A stretch of 64,000 nucleotides of DNA from Acidobacteriota bacterium (GTDB lineage Bacteria > Acidobacteriota > Blastocatellia > Pyrinomonadales > Pyrinomonadaceae). The translations under genes were made by a program, and so were the position numbers. The notes under the pieces are model-generated. The model made no database searches and was not told the DNA's origin. It was given only the letters and a program-made list of their open reading frames with translations. Where the stretch lies: the NCBI GenBank assembly GCA_020200135.1, contig JAIVJI010000072.1, forward strand, positions 23,839-87,838, in the 5' to 3' direction. Positions 34,679-43,657 of the stretch are shown here, one piece after another (within the stretch, counting starts at the first letter, position 1; every line of letters begins with the position of its first letter).

Positions 34679-34931
34679 CCGGCGCGCGGCGCTGGAAGTA
34701 CGAGAGCGCGAGCCCGCCGAGGAGGCCGCCGGCCACCCCGCCGAGCACGCACAACACGACGAGCGTCGCCGGCCACGAGCGGGTGCGCGCGCGCAGGCCG
34801 ATAGGCACGGCCGGCTGCGCCCCCTGTACGGATTTCTCGTCGAAGCGCGGCGGCGGCAGCCGGCTCGCGTCTTCGAGCGGAACCGTCTCCTCCGTTGGAC
34901 TTACGAACGCCTCGCTTTTTCTCGGCTCCAT
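34650..34931 (-). CDS. Small single-pass membrane protein of unknown function
   Basis: The ATG at 34929-34931 has GGGGAGG eight nucleotides upstream; the product has 93 residues. A polar N-terminal half (SEAFVSPTEETVPLEDASRL) precedes one membrane helix (PATLVVLCVLGGVAGGLLGGLALSYF) with GG-rich packing motifs, then a short basic tail. The stop lies inside a palindrome. Family not recognised; glycine-zipper-like packing suggests oligomerisation. Confidence 0.55.
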   Translation of the reverse strand: MEPRKSEAFVSPTEETVPLEDASRLPPPRFDEKSVQGAQPAVPIGLRARTRSWPATLVVLCVLGGVAGGLLGGLALSYFQRRAPGRGGAEISK

Positions 34932-35093
34932 CGCACACGCCTCCCCTGCACTCAACTTATACACTCCGGCACTTCCCTCCCCCTCCCAAAAGCAAGCCGC
35001 AGTCCAAACCCCGCCGCCCACCCGTTTGACTCACCGGCCGAATTGTCGTAGATACTTTTCAGTCCGGCCCTTCCAAGAGAAAATCGAAAGACC

Positions 35094-35885
35094 ATGAAAG
35101 CGCTCCGCGTCACACTCGCCGCCCTCTTCGTCTTCGCGCCGCCACTGCTGGCCGCCTGCAACCGCAAGCCGGCCGACGCGGACGCCAACGCCGCGGCCAC
35201 GCCGGGCGGCTCGGCCGAGCAGCAACAGCGGCAGGACGGCGCCGTCCAGGCCCCGTCCGGCGACGCGCGCGCTCTCTTCGACCGCGGCCTCGACGCCTAC
35301 AGGCACGACCGCGACCAGGAGGCCGTCGAGCACTTCAAGCGCGCCGCCGAGCTCTCGCCCGACTTCGCCGAGGCGTACTACCGCCTCGGCCTCGCCTACA
35401 ACGCGCTCAAGCAGGCCGAGGAGGCCGAGAAGGCTTTCGCCGACGCCGTCAAGGCTTACGAGAGAATCGTCAAGCAGGAGCCGAAGAACTCCGACGCCTT
35501 CTACTTCCTCGGACTCTGTTACCAGAAGCTCGGCAAGTACGACGAGGCGGTCAAGGCGCTCAAGGAGGCGGTCAAGAACTCGCCCGAGGAGAACGACGAC
35601 AAGTACTTCGAGATGGCCGCGGCGCACTTCAAGATAGCGCAGTACGACGAGTCGGTCAGGGCGCTCCGCAAGACGCTCGAGATAAACCCCGACCACTACC
35701 CGGCGCAGGAGCTTCTCGAAGACGCACAGAACGGCGCGCGCCGCATGGAGGATTTTCGCAAGCGCCAGGAGCAACTGCGCAGGCAGCAGAACGCCAACGC
35801 GAACATGAACGCGAACTCCAATGCGAAGAACTCCAACTCTGGCCCGGCCGGCAACGCCAACTCCGCCGCCCCACCGCCGATGTAA
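35094..35885 (+). CDS. TPR lipoprotein with Asn-rich tail
   Basis: A 263-residue lipoprotein: signal ending in LLAAC (Cys22). Five TPR units follow (DARALFDRGLDAYRHDRDQEA, SPDFAEAYYRLGLAYNALKQ, PKNSDAFYFLGLCYQKLGKYDEA, NDDKYFEMAAAHFKIAQYDES, NPDHYPAQELLEDA). The last 40 residues repeat NAN and NSN (QNANANMNANSNAKNSNSG), low complexity with a biased N/A composition. Likely a periplasmic scaffold. Only one base separates its stop from the PIG-L gene start, so the two are co-translated. Confidence 0.85.
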   Translation: MKALRVTLAALFVFAPPLLAACNRKPADADANAAATPGGSAEQQQRQDGAVQAPSGDARALFDRGLDAYRHDRDQEAVEHFKRAAELSPDFAEAYYRLGLAYNALKQAEEAEKAFADAVKAYERIVKQEPKNSDAFYFLGLCYQKLGKYDEAVKALKEAVKNSPEENDDKYFEMAAAHFKIAQYDESVRALRKTLEINPDHYPAQELLEDAQNGARRMEDFRKRQEQLRRQQNANANMNANSNAKNSNSGPAGNANSAAPPPM

Positions 35886-35886
35886 A

Positions 35887-38326
35887 ATGACGGAAGCTAA
35901 AACCCGCCGCGCAGCCGCCCCGCTCCTACTGCTCATCGCCCTCCTGCTCGCCGCGACCACGGCGCGCGCGCAGAAGCCCGCGCAGCCCGACGCGGCCCAG
36001 ACGCAGGCGGCTTTGCGCACGCTCTCTGTCGCGGGGAGCGTGCTCTACGTCGCCGCGCACCCGGACGACGAGAACACGGCGCTGCTCGCCTACCTCGCCC
36101 GCGGGCGCGGCGTGCGCACCGCCTATCTTTCGCTGACGCGCGGCGACGGCGGGCAGAACATCCTCGGCTCGGAGAAGGGCGCGCTGCTCGGGCTGGTGCG
36201 CACGCAGGAGTTGCTGGCCGCGCGCCGCGTCGACGGCGCGGAGCAGTTCTTCACGCGCGCCATCGACTTCGGCTTCACGCGCTCGCCCGAGGAGACCTTC
36301 CGCTTCTGGGGGCACGACGCGGCGCTCTCGGACGTGGTGCGCGTCGTGCGCCTCTTCCGCCCCGACGTCATCATCGCGCGCTTCCCCACCACGGGCGAGG
36401 GCGGCCACGGCCAGCACACCGCCTCGGCCGTCCTCGCGGGCGAAGCCTTCGACGCGGCGGCCGACCCGGCGCGCTTCCCCGAACAGCTCAAGGAGGGCTT
36501 ACGCCCCTGGAGGGCGAAGCGGCTCGTCTGGAACGTCTTCAACTTCCGCTCGGCCGACCCGCCGAAGGACGCCGAGCGTGTGCTGAGCGTCGACGTGGGC
36601 GGCTACGACCCTCTGCTCGGCCGCTCCTACACCGAGATCGCCGCCGAGAGCCGCACGAAGCACATGAGCCAGGCGCAGGGCACGCCGGAGCGCCGCGGCC
36701 CCGCGCCCAACTACTTCGCGCACCTCAAGGGCGAGCCCGCGACCAGAGACCTGTTCGACGGCGTAGACCTGACGTGGCGGCGCTACGCCGGCGGCGAGAC
36801 GGTCGCGCCGCTGCTCGAAGAGGCCGCGCGCAAGTTCGACCCCGCGCGCCCGCAGGCGGTGCTCCCGCAACTCCTCGCCTCGTACCGCGAGATGGAGAAG
36901 GTCTCGCGACGCGACGAAGCCGGCCGCGTCCCTCTGGTCGAGGCGAAGCGCGAGGCGCTGCGCGGCGTCATCCTCGCGTGCGCGGGGTTGTGGGTCGAGG
37001 CCACGGCCGCCGAGCCCTACGTCGTGCCGGGCGGCGAGGTCAAGGTCACGACGACGCTCGTCAACCGCTCGGACTTCCCCGTCCGTCTGGAGACGGTCGG
37101 CGCGTCCTCGGCGGGCGTCGACCTGCCGCGCCGAGCCGGGCCGCGGACTCTTCAAAGTCCGGCAGCCGGCGCACGTCGGCGCGCCCGAGGGGCCCGCGGC
37201 ACTGACGCAGCGCGTCACGCTCCTCTTCGGCGAAGCCGGTGAGGCCGTGGGCTTCGACTTGCCCGTCGTCCATCGCTGGACTGACCGCGTGCGCGGCGAC
37301 TTGTATCGCCCCGTCGTCGTCGTCCCCGAGGTCGCGGTCGGACTCCTTGAGCAGACGCTCGTCTTCCCCGACCGCGCGCCCAAGCAGGTGCGCGTGACGC
37401 TCCGAAACAACGCGGCCGCAGACTCGACGGGCACGCTCCGCCTGCGACTCCCGGCGGGCTGGGCGGCCTCGCCGCCGGAAATCCCCGTCACGCTCAAAGC
37501 CAAAGGCGAAGAGTTCCGCGCCTCCTTCAACGTCACGCCGCCCGCCGGCGCGTCCGTCGCCGCGCTCGAAGCCGTCTACGAGTCCGCCGGCAAAACTTTC
37601 GCGCGCGGCCTCGTCGAGATCGACTACCAGCACATCCCGCGTCAGACGGTCTTCCCCGAGGCGCGCGCCGAGCTGGTGCGCGTGGACGTGGCGAAGCGCG
37701 GGAGCCGTGTCGGCTACGTGATGGGCTCGGGCGACGAGGTGCCCGAGGCGCTGCGGCAGGTGGGCTACGACGTGACGCTTCTGTCGGACGAAGATTTGGA
37801 GGCGGCCGACCTCTCGCGCTTCGACGCCGTGGTGACGGGCGTGCGCGCCTACAACACGCGCGCGGCTCTGCGCCGGCAGCAGCGCCGCCTGCTCGAATAC
37901 GTCGAGCGCGGCGGCACGCTCGTCGTCCAGTACAACACGCCCGACCGCACGCTCGAAGGCGCGCAGCTCGGCCCGCACCCCTTCCGCGTAGGGCCGGACA
38001 GGGTGACGGACGAGGCGGCGGCCGTCACGCAGCTCGCGCCCGGCGACGCGCTCCTGAACGCGCCGAACCGGATCACGGCCGCCGACTTCGACGGCTGGGT
38101 GCAGGAGCGCGGCCTCTACTTCGCCTCCGAGTGGGACACGCGCTACACGCCGCTCTTCGCGAGCCGCGACCCCGGCGGGCCGGAGTTCAAAGGCTCGACC
38201 CTCGTCGCGCGCGTGGGGCGTGGCACGTACGTCTTCACCGGGCTCGCCTTCTTCCGGCAGCTCCCGGCGGGCGTCCCCGGCGCGTACCGCCTCTTCGCGA
38301 ACATGATCTCGGCCGGCAAGGAGTGA
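35887..38326 (+). pseudogene. Secreted PIG-L family deacetylase gene with frameshift
   Basis: From ATG 35887 the frame encodes a signal peptide (LLLLIALLLAATTARA) and a PIG-L domain with the zinc motif AAHPDDE and the later GGHGQHTASAVL. At about 37125-37145 the reading frame changes: from there LFKVRQPAHVGAPEGPAALTQ runs on in another frame to the stop at 38326, including a GATase1-like C-domain (GYDVTLLSDEDLEAADLSRFDAVVTGVRAYNTR). Joined, the protein has about 812 residues, as in full-length relatives with this architecture. PIG-L enzymes remove acetyl groups from N-acetylglucosamine-type sugars. One base is missing or extra; error and true mutation cannot be separated here. Confidence 0.85.
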
Positions 38327-38406
38327 CGGCGCGCCGCCTCTACGGGGAGCTGTCTGAAAGGATTCGGGCCGGGCCGCGCTGGAAGCGGCGCCGGCCGCCG
38401 TCTGTG

Positions 38407-38550
38407 ATGAGAGACTCAGACCCGAAAGAAATCCCGCGCGAGGAGCCGCCGCCGGTCGGCGGCAGTTGGGGGCGCCTCTACGCGGCCGTCCTGCTGAACC
38501 TGGCGGCGCTCGTCGTGCTCTTCTACCTCTTCACGAGGGCCTTCAGATGA
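38407..38550 (+). CDS. 47-residue membrane protein, partner of SSS symporter
   Basis: ATG 38407 to TGA 38550. A Pro/Glu-rich polar start is followed by one membrane helix (LYAAVLLNLAALVVLFYLFTRAF). Its TGA overlaps the ATG of the symporter gene by 4 nt (ATGA), so the two are translationally coupled. Small one-helix partners are known for several sodium/solute symporters. Too short for most gene callers. Confidence 0.75.
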   Translation: MRDSDPKEIPREEPPPVGGSWGRLYAAVLLNLAALVVLFYLFTRAFR

Positions 38551-40235
38551 GGCCGCTCGACTGGGTGGTGCTGCTGGCCGGGTTCGCCGGCATCGTCGCC
38601 TACGGCGTCTGGAAGGGGCGGCGGACGCGCGACCTCGACGACTTCCTCGTCGCGCACCACAGCATGCGCTGGCACCACGTCGCGCTCTCCATCATGGCGA
38701 CGCAGGCGAGCGCCATCACCTTCCTCGCCACGCCGGGACAGGCCTACACCGACGGGATGCGCTTCGTGCAGGTCTACCTGGGACTGCCCGTCGCGATGGT
38801 CGTCCTCTCGCTGACGGCCGTCCCGCTCTACCACCGGCTCAAGGTCTACACCGCCTACGAGTACCTCGAAGGCCGCTTCGACCTGAAGACGCGCACGCTC
38901 GGCGCGCTGCTCTTCCTCGCGCTGCGCGGCCTCTCGACCGGCGTCTCGCTCTACGCGCCGTCGGTCATCCTCTCGGTCGTGATGGGGTGGGACATCCGCG
39001 CGGTCATCTTCATCATCGGCGGCGCCGTGATGCTCTACGCTTCTCTGGGCGGCGCGAGGGCCGTGGACAACACGAACTTCCTGCAATTCCTCATCATCAT
39101 GGGCGGGATGTTCGTCGCCTTCCTGACCATCGTCAGGCTGCTGCCGGACGACGTGTCGTTCGTCGAGGCCACGCGCGTCGCCGGCAAGCTCGGCCGCCTC
39201 AACGCCGTGGACTTCTCCTTCGACATCACGAACCAGTATAACTTCTGGTCGGGTCTCATCGGCGGCTGCTTCCTCGCGCTCGCCTACTTCGGCACGGACC
39301 AGTCGCAGGTGCAGCGGTACCTCTCGGGCGAGTCGGCGGCGCAGAGCCGCCTGGGGCTGCTCTTCAACGGGCTGGTCAAGGTGCCGATGCAGTTCTTCAT
39401 CCTCTTCCTCGGCGCGATGGTCTTCGCCTTCTACCAGTTCACCGAGCCGCCCGTCTTCTTCAACCCGGTGCAACTGGAGCGCGCGCGCTCCGGCCCGCGC
39501 GCGCCGGAGTTCCGCGCGCTCGAAGAGGACTACGCGGCGGCCTTCGCCGAGAAGCAGCGCGCGGCGCGCGCGTACATCGGCGCGCTGCGCGCGAACGACG
39601 AGTCGGCCGCCGCGTCGGCTTCAGCCGAGCTGCGGTCGGCGCAGGAGAAGGCTGACGGCGTGCGGGCCGGGGCGGTCGAGGTCATCAGGGATTTCGAGCC
39701 CAAGCCCAACGACACCAACTACGTCTTCCTCAACTTCGTCACGCGCTACATGCCCGCCGGCCTCGTCGGGCTCGTGCTGGCGGCGGTCTTCTTCGCCTCG
39801 ATGTCTTCGACCGCCTCGGAGTGGAGCGCGCTGGCCGCGACGACGGTCGTGGACATCCAGCGGCGCCTGTTCAAGCGCGAGGCGGGCGACCGCTACTACC
39901 TCATCTCGTCGAAGCTGGCGACCGTCTTCTGGGGTCTGTTCGCAGTCGCCTTCGCGCAGTACGCGGGTCAGCTCGGCTCGCTCGTCGAGGCCGTCAACCG
40001 GCTGGGCTCGCTCTTCTACGGGACGCTGCTCGGCATCTTCCTGCTCGGCTTCTACTTCAAGCGCGTCGTGGGCACGGCCGCCTTCCTCGGCGCGCTCGCC
40101 GGCGAGGCGGCCGTCCTCTACTGCTTCTTCTTCACCAAGCTCGCCTTCCTCTGGTACAACGTCGTCGGCGCGCTCGTCGTCGTCACCGCCGCGCACCTCA
40201 TCAACCTACTCGTCGGCGAAGCGAAAAAGAACTGA
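38547..40235 (+). CDS. Sodium:solute symporter (SSS family)
   Basis: Start at ATG 38547, overlapping the stop of the small membrane protein; a frame-compatible start 81 nt upstream would lie within it. The 562-residue product has about 13-14 membrane segments. WVVLLAGFAGIVAYGVWKGRRTRDLDDFLVAHHSM and ATQASAITFLATPGQAYTDGMRFVQVYLGLP are the SSS N-terminal and sodium-site blocks. A long loop (about residues 310-385) with EEDYAAAFAEKQRAARAYIGAL is charged and helical. The substrate (sugar, carboxylate or amino acid) cannot be told. A palindrome ends the transcript. Confidence 0.92.
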   Translation: MRPLDWVVLLAGFAGIVAYGVWKGRRTRDLDDFLVAHHSMRWHHVALSIMATQASAITFLATPGQAYTDGMRFVQVYLGLPVAMVVLSLTAVPLYHRLKVYTAYEYLEGRFDLKTRTLGALLFLALRGLSTGVSLYAPSVILSVVMGWDIRAVIFIIGGAVMLYASLGGARAVDNTNFLQFLIIMGGMFVAFLTIVRLLPDDVSFVEATRVAGKLGRLNAVDFSFDITNQYNFWSGLIGGCFLALAYFGTDQSQVQRYLSGESAAQSRLGLLFNGLVKVPMQFFILFLGAMVFAFYQFTEPPVFFNPVQLERARSGPRAPEFRALEEDYAAAFAEKQRAARAYIGALRANDESAAASASAELRSAQEKADGVRAGAVEVIRDFEPKPNDTNYVFLNFVTRYMPAGLVGLVLAAVFFASMSSTASEWSALAATTVVDIQRRLFKREAGDRYYLISSKLATVFWGLFAVAFAQYAGQLGSLVEAVNRLGSLFYGTLLGIFLLGFYFKRVVGTAAFLGALAGEAAVLYCFFFTKLAFLWYNVVGALVVVTAAHLINLLVGEAKKN

Positions 40236-40291
40236 CCACGGGGAGACGGGGACATAGCTTTCTCTTTAGCTGTGTCCCCGTCTCCCCGTGG
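40236..40291. terminator. 24-bp palindrome between symporter and GNAT genes
   Basis: Arms 40236-40259 and 40268-40291 (CCACGGGGAGACGGGGACA type) match at 23 of 24 positions when inverted. Convergent genes end on each side, so it likely stops both transcripts. Member of the CCAC-GGGA/GACA palindrome family. Confidence 0.75.
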
Positions 40292-40309
40292 GTAAAGGTT
40301 TTGCTGCGG

Positions 40310-41239
40310 TCAGTCGCGGCTCAGGAAGATGGTGTCGTACTGGCCCCCGAAGCGGAAGCCGGCTCGCTCGTAGAGCGCCTGCGCCGGCGCGTTCCGCTCG
40401 TTGACGAGGACGCAGACCGAGTCGGCGCGCCGGAGGAGTTCGCCCGCCAGCCACGACAGGCAGCCGAGACCCCGGCCGCGCCCGCGCTCGCCTTGGGCGA
40501 CGTGGACGCCTTCGAGGTAGACGACGTGGCCGGTGTCGGCCATCACCTCGGCCTTGAAGACGAGCCGGCCGCCCTCCGTCACCACCCACGTCCGGCCGCG
40601 CTCGATGCGCCGCAGGCAGCGCCGGCGGAAGCCCTCGGGGTCGGACGCCATCGGGTTGACGCCGCTCTCCTCTTCGGCCATCCGCGCCTGCACGGGCATG
40701 ACCAGCTCCAGGTCTTCGGGGGTGGCGAGCCTCGGGACGGCGCCCACGCGGGGCGCACGTCCGACGCCGGCCTCGGCGCGTTCGAGCTCGAACAGCATTT
40801 CGCGGCAGGCGAGGCGCATCGACTGGTGCGCGCCCGCGCGGTAGTGGCGCCAGAACTCGGAGACCGGCCCGGCCTCGCCCAGCAGCATGTGGAGGCCGGC
40901 GACGCGCTGCGCCGCGCGCGCGAAGGCGCGCAGGGCGCGGGGCGTGCGCGCCTCGAAGAGCGTGGCGTGGCCGATGAGGGCGACGCCTTCCAGGCGCCCG
41001 CGCTCGTCGCGGTAGCCGTAGAACGTGCCCCGGTTGTGCGGGCTCACGAGCCCGTTGTCGCGGAGCAGGCTCAGGAGGTTGACCGCGTGGACGGGGCGCT
41101 CCGAGAGGAAGGCCATCGTCTCGGCCTCCGACCCGGGCGCGAGAGCCTCGGCGCGCGCCGCCCCGACGCGCGGGGGCGCGGAGGAGGCGAAGAGGCCGGG
41201 CGCGAACGGCGTGTGTGTCTGTAGCGTCGGCTGTAACAT
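40310..41239 (-). CDS. GNAT family N-acetyltransferase (DUF4081-type N-domain)
   Basis: A 309-residue protein. The N-terminal 170 residues (FLSERPVHAVNLLSLLRDNGL, GTFYGYRDERGRLEGVALIGH) resemble DUF4081 domains. The C-terminal half is a GNAT fold with the acetyl-CoA loop GVHVAQGERGRGRG and the terminal VNERNAPAQALYERAGFRFGGQYDTI. It probably acetylates an amine on a metabolite or protein. Start at ATG 41237-41239. It stands between two convergent or tandem unrelated genes. Confidence 0.88.
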   Translation of the reverse strand: MLQPTLQTHTPFAPGLFASSAPPRVGAARAEALAPGSEAETMAFLSERPVHAVNLLSLLRDNGLVSPHNRGTFYGYRDERGRLEGVALIGHATLFEARTPRALRAFARAAQRVAGLHMLLGEAGPVSEFWRHYRAGAHQSMRLACREMLFELERAEAGVGRAPRVGAVPRLATPEDLELVMPVQARMAEEESGVNPMASDPEGFRRRCLRRIERGRTWVVTEGGRLVFKAEVMADTGHVVYLEGVHVAQGERGRGRGLGCLSWLAGELLRRADSVCVLVNERNAPAQALYERAGFRFGGQYDTIFLSRD

Positions 41240-41303
41240 CGGATCACCAGTGGCTGAGGCGGCGTTGAGTTAAGAGTTCGTCAAAACGTCCGGGGGTTTG
41301 CGG

Positions 41304-43301
41304 CTACGGTGCGGCGGCCATGTAGGCCGTGTTGTCGCCGAGCAGCACCGCGTCGCCGAGGATGACCCCGTCGCCCAGGATGACCCCGTCGCCCAGGATG
41401 ACCCCGTCGCCCAGGATCACGCCGTCGCCGAGCAGCACGCCGTCGCCGAGGATGACCCCGTCGCCGAGGATGACTCCGTCGCCGAGGATGACGCCGCCCC
41501 CGCGCAGGTCGTAGGGGATCGCCGTGCCCGTGCCGAGCATGCCGCCCGCGCTCGTCATGATGTTCTGGCCAAGCAGGATTCCGGCCGTCAACTTCAACGT
41601 GTCTATGACGATCAGGCCGTTGCTCAGGACGATGCAGTCGTTGTTGATGTGGTTACTCAGGCGGTAGCCCTGCTGAAACTTCGTGATGAGGTCGGCGCCC
41701 GTGCCGTAGGTGTAGTCGAAGGTGATGCCCTGCGCCCAGACGTAGTTGCGGTCGACGATGTAGGTCTGCGCCGCCGGGGGCGCCGCGGTCAGCAGCGGGG
41801 TGCCGACGGCCGCCGTCGCCGGGTCGAGGTCGCGGCGGACGAGGTCGGCGAGGCGCGTGGCGCCCGCGACGTTGAGCTGGCCCGCGCCCTGCTCCAGCGT
41901 GTTGAAGCCCGCGAGCGGCGTGGCCGTGTACTGGAGGAGCGACCTGGCCATCCCGGCCGTGAGCTTCGGGTTGACCTCGAACATCAGCGCGGCCGCGCCC
42001 GCCACGAGCGGCGCCGCCATCGAGGTGCCCGACAGGTACATGAAGTCGCGCTCCTGCGCCGGGTCGTCGTAGGCGTTGAGCGCGCCGCTGTAGGTCTTGA
42101 GGTAGTTCGGGTACGCCTCGGCCGAGACGAGCTTATTGCCGGGGGCGACGAGGTCGGGCTTGAGCAGGTCGTCGTAGTGGCGCCCGCCGGCCGCGTCCGT
42201 CCAGTAGCCGCGGGTGGGCCCGCGCGAGCTGTAGGTGGCGACCGCGTCGTCCGAGCGCGAGTCGGTGCCGAAGGTGTTCGAGGCGCCGACCGTGATGGCG
42301 TGGGGGCTGATGCCCGGCGTGTGAACCTCCCCGTAGAGCTTCTGCCCCGTGGAGGTCTTGCCGTCGTTGCCGGCGGCGGCGACGACGACGATGCCGAGGT
42401 GGTAGAGCTTACTGACGGCCACGCAGAGCGGGTCGTTCCGGTAGGAGTCTATGGCCGGGGCGCCCAGCGAGATGTTGACGACGCGGACGTTGTAGGCGGC
42501 GTGGTTGGCCGCGAGCCAGTCGAGCGCGGCCAGAAGCCACGAGGTCTGCCCCTTGCCCTTCGCGTCGAGCACGCGCAGGTCGAGGAGCCGCGCGTCGGTC
42601 GCGACGCCGTTGAAGGCGCCGCCCAGGACGTGGTCGAAACCTGCGGCGAGCCCCGCGACGTGCGTCCCGTGCCCGTAGGGGTCGTCGTTGCGCGCCTCGG
42701 TCGTGACGAAGTTCCTGTTGAGGATGACGCGCGGGGACGTCCCCGAGGCGTTGAGGAAGGCGGTGTGCGCGTCGTAGATGCCGGAGTCGATGACGGCGAT
42801 GCCGACGCCCGTGCCGTTGAGATGGCTGATGCTGCTGTATGGCTGCGCGACCGCCGCGTCCGTCCCCGTCGTCTTCGAGACGTGGCCGAGCACCTTGGTC
42901 TCCTGGTCGGGCGAGATGTAGGTGACCTCCTCGAAGGAGGCCAGCGCTTCGACGGCCGAAACGGGGAGCTCGACGACGGCCATGCCGAGGTTGTGAAGCT
43001 CCTTGCGGACGTGCGCGCCGTTGCTGTTGAGCAGCGCGTTCAAGGCCCCGCTCATGCGCTGCCCTTTGAGCTGGAGGATGACTTGCACCTTGTCGCCCCC
43101 GCCCCCGCGGCCGCTCCGGCCCCGCGCGGCGCGCTCTCGCAGCGCGCCCGAGACCTTGTCGCGGTTGACGGACTGTTCGGTAGGCGGCTCGTCGTCGCGC
43201 CCGGACTTCTCGCCGGCCGCGCCGCGCGCCGCGCCCGCGAGGGGCAGCAGCAGCAGCGACCAGCAGGCCAGCAGGGTTAAGATTCTCGATTTCGCGTTCA
43301 T
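41304..43301 (-). CDS. Secreted subtilisin-like protease with C-terminal VILGDG repeats
   Basis: A 665-residue S8 protease. Signal peptide (ILTLLACWSLLLLPLAGA), an I9-like propeptide (VQVILQLKGQRMSG), and catalytic residues Asp172 (AVIDSGI), His211 (HGTHVAG) and Ser427 (SGTSMAAP), with the oxyanion Asn312. After about residue 500 comes a region ending in nine consecutive V(I/L)LGD(G/A/N) hexapeptides (604-657), then NTAYMAAAP. The 6-residue periodicity suggests a left-handed beta helix or a calcium-binding stack. It lacks the ECF element of the subtilase at 29.6 kb. Likely exported to the cell surface. Confidence 0.93.
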   Translation of the reverse strand: MNAKSRILTLLACWSLLLLPLAGAARGAAGEKSGRDDEPPTEQSVNRDKVSGALRERAARGRSGRGGGGDKVQVILQLKGQRMSGALNALLNSNGAHVRKELHNLGMAVVELPVSAVEALASFEEVTYISPDQETKVLGHVSKTTGTDAAVAQPYSSISHLNGTGVGIAVIDSGIYDAHTAFLNASGTSPRVILNRNFVTTEARNDDPYGHGTHVAGLAAGFDHVLGGAFNGVATDARLLDLRVLDAKGKGQTSWLLAALDWLAANHAAYNVRVVNISLGAPAIDSYRNDPLCVAVSKLYHLGIVVVAAAGNDGKTSTGQKLYGEVHTPGISPHAITVGASNTFGTDSRSDDAVATYSSRGPTRGYWTDAAGGRHYDDLLKPDLVAPGNKLVSAEAYPNYLKTYSGALNAYDDPAQERDFMYLSGTSMAAPLVAGAAALMFEVNPKLTAGMARSLLQYTATPLAGFNTLEQGAGQLNVAGATRLADLVRRDLDPATAAVGTPLLTAAPPAAQTYIVDRNYVWAQGITFDYTYGTGADLITKFQQGYRLSNHINNDCIVLSNGLIVIDTLKLTAGILLGQNIMTSAGGMLGTGTAIPYDLRGGGVILGDGVILGDGVILGDGVLLGDGVILGDGVILGDGVILGDGVILGDAVLLGDNTAYMAAAP
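41330..41492. repeat. Tandem 18-bp repeats encoding VILGDG
   Basis: Nine in-frame copies of an 18-bp unit (GTCGCCGAGGATGACCCC on the plus strand) encode the hexapeptide tail of the subtilase. Third-position differences among copies (CCC/GCC, GAG/CAG, ATG/AGC) show more than one duplication step. Confidence 0.9.
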
Positions 43302-43657
43302 TGTTTTGGGGCCTTCGGGGAAAGATGACTGTCGTCGGCTGAACTCTAAGAGCGGCGCACACGGGTAGCGCCGGGGCGAGACTTTGCACTCAGCGTGCCG
43401 CCCGGAGAGGCGGGTCGTGCGAAGACTTTTTGGCGGGAATTTGGCGGTCGTCCGCGCTCACGCGCGCCGAGGCGGGGGAGGGCGCCGGTCAGGCTGAGAG
43501 GGCGTGGCAGTTCAGACTGACCGCAATCTGGCTTTATCACACGGGCTCGCGCCTCGGCCGTCGGCGGTTCGAGCCCGAAGCAAAAAAAGTGGAAGGGGGC
43601 GGCCCGACGCGGCCCGCCCCCTTCCACTTTTTCCGCCCCGCGCGCGCGTCGCGGCGT
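43302..43657. other. 356-nt gap between subtilase and DUF2911 genes
   Basis: Holds the leader of the leftward subtilase gene and a perfect bidirectional terminator at 43584-43632 ending the DUF2911 gene. No protein gene is supported. A GGTTCGAGCCC stretch at 43567 looks like a tRNA T-arm but no tRNA surrounds it. No promoter matching the ECF element is present. Confidence 0.6.
43584..43632. terminator. Bidirectional terminator, 19-bp perfect stem with A/T ends
   Basis: AAAAAGTGGAAGGGGGCGG pairs with CCGCCCCCTTCCACTTTTT across a loop of about 11 nt; the A and T runs give terminators on both strands. It follows the DUF2911 stop on the minus strand. Confidence 0.9.

Noticed and set aside
41330..41510. 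Regular 18-bp direct repeats, possible CRISPR-like array
   Set aside because: They are contiguous, without spacers, and encode the VILGDG tail of the subtilase in frame.
43560..43580. GGTTCGAGCCC looking like a tRNA T-arm or tRNA-derived att site
   Set aside because: No acceptor, D or anticodon arms can be drawn around it, and no integrase is near.
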